64,000 nucleotides of DNA, from positions 744,001-808,000 of the forward strand of contig NZ_CP064939.1 in the NCBI RefSeq assembly GCF_015679185.1, given 5' to 3'. The notes beneath the pieces are model-generated. The model made no database searches. It saw nothing but the letters and a program-made list of their open reading frames with translations, and had not been told where the DNA came from. Below are positions 59,800 to 64,000 of this stretch, piece after piece (the stretch's first letter is position 1; the number at the start of each line of letters is the position of its first letter). Source of the stretch: Pedobacter endophyticus (GTDB taxonomy: Bacteria; Bacteroidota; Bacteroidia; Sphingobacteriales; Sphingobacteriaceae). The position numbers and the translations under genes are program-made.

Positions 59800-60327
59800 T
59801 TATTTTTTTGCGATCTCCTCTACCACGCTTCCACACTCGAGCATTTCATCGCCATAATAAGGATTGCGGATTTTTTTATCCACTGATAACCAATCGCCTC
59901 CATCGCCGTTATTGGCCATAGGGCAATGCTGAACATAGATTTTGCCATTTTGGATCTCTGCGTTTTTGAGTAGGGCTATCACATCTGCGCTGAGTATGGT
60001 AAAATGTTTTCGTTGTGCGGCCAGATTGGTATCTAATGCAATTTTACCGGCAACTTCTGCGGTGGGCTCGCAACCTTCGTAATTGGCCAGGCTGGTTTTA
60101 AGTGTAGCGGCTGATTTTTGCACAGCAGCGGCATCAGACTTTACGAGTTCATCTTTAAGGGCAATGTACTGGGCTAAAATTTCTGATTTTTTACTATCCT
60201 TAATCTTTACATCGGCGGTGCTTTCTGCGTTTGCCTGTGTAGTATCTGCGCCATCGGTTGATTTCTGTGCAGTTTGGTTGCAGGCCATTAAGGCAGCTAA
60301 TATGGCAATTCCGAAAATTCTTTTCAT
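59800..60327 (-). CDS. DUF3347 lipoprotein
   Basis: The 175-residue lipoprotein has a signal with lipobox LMAC (Cys about residue 16). A Thr/Ala/Asp-rich linker precedes a DUF3347 domain (about 45-170). Recognisable is VQHCPMANNGDGGDWLSVDKKIRNPYYGDEM (landmarks HCPMANNGDGG, KKIRNPYYG and LECGSV). DUF3347 occurs at the start of some CusB-type metal-efflux adaptors and as stand-alone lipoproteins, and its His/Cys/Met residues suggest copper binding. No metal pump is nearby, so the role is inferred. A frame extended to 60390 lacks a reasonable signal peptide. A leftward hairpin at 60375 belongs to the gene upstream. Confidence 0.85.
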   Translation of the reverse strand: MKRIFGIAILAALMACNQTAQKSTDGADTTQANAESTADVKIKDSKKSEILAQYIALKDELVKSDAAAVQKSAATLKTSLANYEGCEPTAEVAGKIALDTNLAAQRKHFTILSADVIALLKNAEIQNGKIYVQHCPMANNGDGGDWLSVDKKIRNPYYGDEMLECGSVVEEIAKK

Positions 60328-60374
60328 TGTATTTGGTTTTCGGGTCAAAATAGCGATTTTAATATTAAATAAAT

Positions 60375-60402
60375 AAAAAAAGCCCCGCAATTTGCGAGGC
60401 CT
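60375..60402 (-). terminator. terminator of the barrel gene at 60424
   Basis: On the minus strand GGCCTCGCA-AAT-TGCGGGGCT (one mismatch) runs into TTTTTTTATTT. It lies directly after the stop of the upstream barrel gene. Confidence 0.8.
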
Positions 60403-60423
60403 TCAAAATATATGATGTTTTAA

Positions 60424-60972
60424 TTATAATTTGAAATTATAGCCGAGGCGAAGGGCATACTGACCTGTTTTGGCAAAATAGGTTGTCGAACCACTATCGT
60501 TGGTATAACCTTCGTAGCGTAAACCTAAATCGAAGCCTCCAAACTCATATCCTAAACCACCGCCGTAAATGAAGTTGGTTTTTGCGCCATCCTGAATGCC
60601 AAAACCAGCACCCAGTTCGGTAGCTAAGTACATTCTTTTAATTGGAAACACCTTAACACCACCTTTTACGGGAATAAAATCAGGATCAACAGTGTTGTTT
60701 TTGGACATTAATTTGGTGTAACCACCAGAACCTGTAATGGCTACGTAAGGGGTTAAATCCCACTGTAACCTTAGGTCGGCACCATAAGCGTAATCCATTG
60801 GAGATTTATCTCTAAAAATACCGCCGCTAACCCCTACTCCTACTTTAAAGGCCATTCCGCTATCCATCATGGTTGCGTCGGTTGTTGTCATTGTTTGGGC
60901 ATTTACACTTGTTGCCGAAAATAAAGCAACTGCAGCCGCTGCTGCAGCAAAAAATTTAGTAATTGTTTTCAT
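60424..60972 (-). CDS. outer-membrane beta-barrel protein
   Basis: The 182-residue protein has a signal peptide (MKTITKFFAAAAAAVALF, cleaved near SVNAQ). Glycine- and aromatic-rich strands follow: FKVGVGVSGGIF, YGADLRLQWDLTPYVAITG, YLATELGAGFGIQ, ending YALRLGYNFKL. The terminal Phe/Leu-type residue and strand pattern are typical of small OmpW/PF13568-like barrels. It shares the MKTITK start and FKL end with the protein encoded at 61123, so the two are paralogues. Each has its own terminator. Function unknown. Confidence 0.85.
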   Translation of the reverse strand: MKTITKFFAAAAAAVALFSATSVNAQTMTTTDATMMDSGMAFKVGVGVSGGIFRDKSPMDYAYGADLRLQWDLTPYVAITGSGGYTKLMSKNNTVDPDFIPVKGGVKVFPIKRMYLATELGAGFGIQDGAKTNFIYGGGLGYEFGGFDLGLRYEGYTNDSGSTTYFAKTGQYALRLGYNFKL

Positions 60973-61076
60973 GTTAGCTATTTTAAGTTAATATTTAGGG
61001 TTTTTGAAATATATACGATAATGGTTGTCGCTTGGATTTAATATTTTCATTTTTTTCAGAAATGACTATAAAACAA

Positions 61077-61104
61077 AAAGCTTCAGCGAGCGCTGAAGCC
61101 TTTT
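61077..61104 (-). terminator. terminator of the barrel gene at 61123
   Basis: On the minus strand GGCTTCAGCG-CT-CGCTGAAGCT leads into TTTTTGTTTT. It is a compact strong hairpin 19 bases after the stop. Confidence 0.88.
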
Positions 61105-61122
61105 GCTGAGTATAATCTGAGC

Positions 61123-61638
61123 TTATAATTTGAAGCCGTAAGCTAAACGTAATCCCACATAACCTGTACTTGTGCCATCTTGAGCTAAACCTTCGTATTT
61201 AATACCTAAATCCAATCCGTTGCTCCAGGCATAACCGATTGCTGGTGAATATACGAATGAAGTTCCGCTACCTTCGTTTGTACCGAAACCAGCACCCAAT
61301 TCTGCCAGGCCATAAGCACCTGCGCCTGAATCGTTAAAGAAATATTTAGCACCTACTTTTACCGGAATGTACCCGAAGCTAGGATAATTTACACCGCTAT
61401 CCCCGATTTCTTTTCCGTTAAGATGAGTATAACCAGCTGTTACCGGAATTGATAATTGCTTATCTACATTGAACTGATAACGTAAATCGCCACCGATAGC
61501 AACATTATAAGCATCGCTTGTTGGCACACCAACATTAAGTCCTATTCCAAAGTTTCTAGATTGTGCATTTGCATTAGTAGTAAAGAATAAAGCTACAACA
61601 GCTGCTGAGGTAGCAATAATTTTAGTAATTGTTTTCAT
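61123..61638 (-). CDS. outer-membrane beta-barrel protein (paralogue of 60424)
   Basis: The 171-residue protein has a signal peptide (MKTITKIIATSAAVVALF, cleaved near NANAQ). Barrel strands follow: FGIGLNVGVPTSDAYNVAIGG (landmarks GIGLNVG, YNVAIGG), LRYQFNVDKQLSIPVTAGYTH, AGAYGLAELGAGFG and the end YVGLRLAYGFKL. It parallels its neighbour at 60424 from signal to last strand, including the LGAGFG block, and so arose by tandem duplication. Function unknown; no partner genes suggest a role. Confidence 0.85.
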   Translation of the reverse strand: MKTITKIIATSAAVVALFFTTNANAQSRNFGIGLNVGVPTSDAYNVAIGGDLRYQFNVDKQLSIPVTAGYTHLNGKEIGDSGVNYPSFGYIPVKVGAKYFFNDSGAGAYGLAELGAGFGTNEGSGTSFVYSPAIGYAWSNGLDLGIKYEGLAQDGTSTGYVGLRLAYGFKL

Positions 61639-61764
61639 TTTAAGATAGTTGTTTTTTGAGTTAAACTATATGTCCTCATTTACAAAACGTGTGCCAAAAT
61701 ACTGCCTTTGAATAGCGGAATGGCCATACAAGCCTTTAAATTAGGTGTTTAAAACGAATTAAAA

Positions 61765-62685
61765 TTATTCTAAAACTTTATTAAGAATGTACTGTTTTAA
61801 CTGGTTAATGTTTTGGCCGGCATGAAGCCAAATAATAGGCACACCGTCCTTTTCCATCTTCCTGAAAAATGTGTTTTGACGCTTGGCGTATTGACAAATT
61901 GCTATGCCAAGCCGCAGTTTCAGCTCATCGTAACTTAAAATTCCGTCGAGATAGTTTACAATGAACTTGTACTCCAAACCATAAAAGATTAGTGTTTCTT
62001 TATCAACGCCATCTTTCAATAACTGCTCCACCTCTTCAATCATGCCGTTGTTCAGTCGATGATGCAGCCTGTTTATTATTTTCGCCCGCGTTTCTTCAAC
62101 CTCCGATTTCAAGCCGAATACGATTGGCCTCAGTTGCGGCCGGTTTTGAATTTGGAGTTTATTGAATTTCAAATAATCTGCAATTTCAATGGCTCTGATT
62201 AACCTTTTCTTCGAGGATCGGTCGACGTGTTGGGTGGTTTCATCAGGATATTTGTGAAGTTCGGCGATCAGTTCTTCTTTGGCTAATGTATCTAAAGCCA
62301 TTCTTAATGCCTCATTTACCGGAACTGCGGTAAAATCTTGCTGTTGCAGTAAACTGTGGATGTACATTCCGGTTCCACCACACAGAATTGGCATTTTATT
62401 GCTTTGCGTAATGGATTGGAATGCCTGGTAGAAATCGTTTTTAAATGCATCGACGTTGTAGCGCTCGCCCGGTTCTAAAATATCGATAAGGTGATGGGGA
62501 ATTTGTTTTTGCCGGATGCTATATTCCTGAAGATCTTTGCCCGTTCCAACGTCCATGCGTTTGAAGATTTGGCGACTATCTGCACTGATGATTTCTGCAT
62601 TTATATCGGCCGCCAGCTCAACGGCGAGTTTGGTTTTGCCTGATGCAGTGGCACCTAAAATGATGATTAGGTTGTAATCGCTCAT
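61765..62685 (-). CDS. miaA: tRNA dimethylallyltransferase
   Basis: The 306-residue MiaA has the P-loop ILGATASGKTKLAVELA (about 9-25) and ISADSRQIFKRMDVGTGK (about 34-51) with the substrate-binding Asp-Ser-Arg. PHHLIDILEPGERYNVDAF (about 64-82), LCGGTGMYIHSLL and the C-terminal QYAKRQNTFFRK complete the signature. It adds the dimethylallyl group to A37 of tRNAs reading UNN codons. I use the ATG at 62685; the frame from 62703 overlaps the upstream gene. That gene ends one base earlier on the same strand, so both are on one transcript. Confidence 0.96.
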   Translation of the reverse strand: MSDYNLIIILGATASGKTKLAVELAADINAEIISADSRQIFKRMDVGTGKDLQEYSIRQKQIPHHLIDILEPGERYNVDAFKNDFYQAFQSITQSNKMPILCGGTGMYIHSLLQQQDFTAVPVNEALRMALDTLAKEELIAELHKYPDETTQHVDRSSKKRLIRAIEIADYLKFNKLQIQNRPQLRPIVFGLKSEVEETRAKIINRLHHRLNNGMIEEVEQLLKDGVDKETLIFYGLEYKFIVNYLDGILSYDELKLRLGIAICQYAKRQNTFFRKMEKDGVPIIWLHAGQNINQLKQYILNKVLE

Positions 62686-62686
62686 A

Positions 62687-63478
62687 TTATAAGGGTAAAA
62701 CAAACTTTATGCTTCCGGTATTGAAAACCTGGGGTTTTGCCGTACGTCCGCCTTTATTTATGCTTCTACTGAGCGATTGATCTAAAGAAAACCATTGGGG
62801 CACCATGCTGTCTTTACACACAAAACCCAGCTTTTCATATGCTTTTCCAGTCGACCAATCTTTATCTGCATAAGTCATTATATCTTGTGGCTGGTAGTTA
62901 TTCTTAAAGTGCTTAAGTAATTTGCTTAAGCCTCCGGATACAGAATAACCAGCTTTAACGGCAAAGCGAATAAGTTCTGCGGAACGATAATGCTCGGCAA
63001 AGTTCATTTTTCGTAATGCTGAAAACGTGGCTACAGCGATCAATTCATCGTTTTTGTATAAACCGAATTTATAGCGGCTACTCACAGCGCCCTGAAGGTG
63101 GTTGTTGTTGAGAAATTGGTCGGCGGTGGGCTTATCTATTTTACGGATTTCCGTTTGGCGGCCATGTATTTTAAGGTTTAAACCGAGTAATGATTTGAGC
63201 CGGGCAAGTACCTGTTTTGCGCTGCTGCACCAAACATCTTCCCACAAATGCACAAGGTGGATATTTTCGTTCTGATATTGAAGTTGAAGTGAGGTTAAAT
63301 CGTCGGGCGTAAAACCATTATTGATGTTTACAAGGTGTATGGCCAACTGGCAGTCGTGTACCAGGATGATGGCGAACGGCCCATCATAAATAGCACGGCA
63401 AGGTACTTTTAACTCTGCCAGCGCAAGGGTTAACGCTTTATGCCAGTAGTTTTCTAATGGGGTTTCTATTTTCAACAA
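62687..63478 (-). CDS. protein with Mom-like GNAT-type C-terminal domain and endonuclease-like N-terminus
   Basis: The 263-residue protein appears to have two parts. The N-terminal part (about 1-105) contains strands LAIHLVNIN and a terminal IHLVHLWEDVW (72-83). That last phrase is frequent at the end of small restriction-endonuclease-like domains in phage proteins. The C-terminal part (about 115-235) resembles the Mom/GNAT acyltransferase group: FLNNNHLQGAVSS, FGLYKNDELIAVATFSALR, SAELIRFAVKAGYSVSGGLS and MTYADKDWSTGKAYEKLGF. Phage proteins with the same combination are known; here it sits in a housekeeping setting before miaA, one base away. I name the resemblance only; DNA modification is a hypothesis. 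Confidence 0.6.
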   Translation of the reverse strand: MLKIETPLENYWHKALTLALAELKVPCRAIYDGPFAIILVHDCQLAIHLVNINNGFTPDDLTSLQLQYQNENIHLVHLWEDVWCSSAKQVLARLKSLLGLNLKIHGRQTEIRKIDKPTADQFLNNNHLQGAVSSRYKFGLYKNDELIAVATFSALRKMNFAEHYRSAELIRFAVKAGYSVSGGLSKLLKHFKNNYQPQDIMTYADKDWSTGKAYEKLGFVCKDSMVPQWFSLDQSLSRSINKGGRTAKPQVFNTGSIKFVLPL

Positions 63479-63530
63479 GCTAAATTTTTTCTGCTATCGG
63501 GGTACGATGGGCAAATTTAGCCAAACATTA

Positions 63531-63893
63531 TCAAATCCAGTCTTTTTCCTTAAAGTTCTGGTGAATGATCTCAACAAAGGTTGCAATTTCTTTCAGTTTG
63601 GCATCATCGAGCTGAGTAATGGTCATGCCAGCGCGGTTATCGCCAAAATTGATCAGTTCTTGATTTGATGTAGTGAACTCCTCAGTATTCAATTTTACAT
63701 CAACGGCCTGATCATTAATATAAATGCCTACAAAAAAGCGTTCAGTGGTTTTACCGTTTTCGGTCTGTACATTCTTTTCGCTGTACAAATCGTATCCTTT
63801 TTCAGAATTCTCGTGAACGGTGTACCCTAGCACGCCGTAAGGTTGCACGCTGGCTCTTATGCTTTGGAAAATTTCTACAGGATCGGTTTTCAT
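63531..63893 (-). CDS. hypothetical protein
   Basis: The 120-residue, acidic, cytoplasmic-looking protein has no signal peptide or membrane segment. An N-terminal helix (DPVEIFQSIRASVQPYG) leads into beta-rich charged strands (RFFVGIYINDQAVDVKLN) and a C-terminal helix (LKEIATFVEIIHQNFKEKDW). I do not recognise the family. It lies 52 bases upstream of the Mom-like gene on the same strand and could be cotranscribed. Its codon use resembles that of its neighbours. Confidence 0.65.
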   Translation of the reverse strand: MKTDPVEIFQSIRASVQPYGVLGYTVHENSEKGYDLYSEKNVQTENGKTTERFFVGIYINDQAVDVKLNTEEFTTSNQELINFGDNRAGMTITQLDDAKLKEIATFVEIIHQNFKEKDWI

Positions 63894-63904
63894 ATGAGTT
63901 TAAT

Positions 63905-64000
63905 TTATGGGTTAAACATGTAAATCGTATAATTTGTTTTTATGCCGAGCGCCACCACTGTGTTGTTGGCAAATGCTTGTTTAGTATCACCGTTTCGCCG
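63905..64000 (-). CDS. 3' end of a gene running off the window
   Basis: A minus-strand frame enters from the right edge and stops at 63905-63907. It reads NTVVALGIKTNYTIYMFNP at its end. The alternating hydrophobic pattern fits a final strand of an exported or barrel protein, but too little is present to name it. It ends eleven bases upstream of the hypothetical gene's start. Confidence 0.45.
   Translation of the reverse strand, partial: RRNGDTKQAFANNTVVALGIKTNYTIYMFNP

Overview
The window looks like a chromosomal segment of a Bacteroidota bacterium of the Sphingobacteriaceae, most like Pedobacter. Evidence: a type IX secretion (T9SS) protein with a gliding-motility-type C-terminal domain next to its PorP/SprF partner, a PorE-like OmpA protein, DUF3667 and WbqC-family proteins, TAnnTTTG-type promoter boxes, few purine-rich ribosome binding sites, and many short dispersed intergenic repeats of the 'CTTCGACTCCGCTCAGGATGACA' kind. 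There is no rRNA operon, no CRISPR array, no complete insertion sequence and no prophage. One tRNA (Lys, TTT) is present.

Layout. 0.3-3.6 kb: four genes for the lower part of a non-phosphorylating L-fucose/L-rhamnose pathway (FAH-family diketo-acid hydrolase, mutarotase, lactonase-type amidohydrolase, FMN L-lactate dehydrogenase). 3.8-5.2 kb: a HAD phosphatase and a Nudix-type transcription regulator with a decayed catalytic box. 5.9-9.2 kb: the most interesting locus, a compact operon of a CapD-like SDR enzyme, a JAMM peptidase, a ubiquitin-like sulfur carrier with a masked di-glycine end, and an E1-like enzyme fused to rhodanese. 9.2-14.6 kb: secreted serine hydrolase, VOC protein, a frameshifted small gene, a thioesterase, and MATE and MFS exporters. 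15-24 kb: PhoH, a decayed gene, a FUSC membrane protein, the T9SS cargo/PorP pair and Ohr. 24-31 kb: bioB, the Mg transporters mgtE and corA flanking a palindromic repeat array, WbqC, a lipid acyltransferase and a glycosyltransferase.

31-38 kb holds housekeeping genes: TlpA-like thioredoxin, aroQ, xerD, prmC, then a tightly overlapping ribD-EamA-YigZ run and a nucleoside phosphorylase. 38-47 kb: a 21-bp minisatellite, Rieske protein, queE, PorE-like protein, recQ, manC and a HigBA-type toxin-antitoxin pair. 47-55 kb: rlmB, dnaB, chrA, a TPR protein, etfB/etfA and a bifunctional-nuclease-domain protein. 55-64 kb: a nucleoside symporter, a DUF3667 protein, citrate synthase, a DUF3347 lipoprotein, two related outer-membrane barrels, miaA, a Mom-like acyltransferase-domain protein and the edge of a further gene.

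Most genes are single or in short runs; intergenic regions above 300 bp are nearly always filled by hairpin-forming or tandem repeats. The sulfur-carrier operon is the best candidate for an undescribed system: its four proteins together suggest proteolytic unmasking of a carrier, adenylation and sulfur loading, and delivery to an unknown, probably sugar-nucleotide-like, substrate. All functions are read from sequence motifs by eye; no database search was run.
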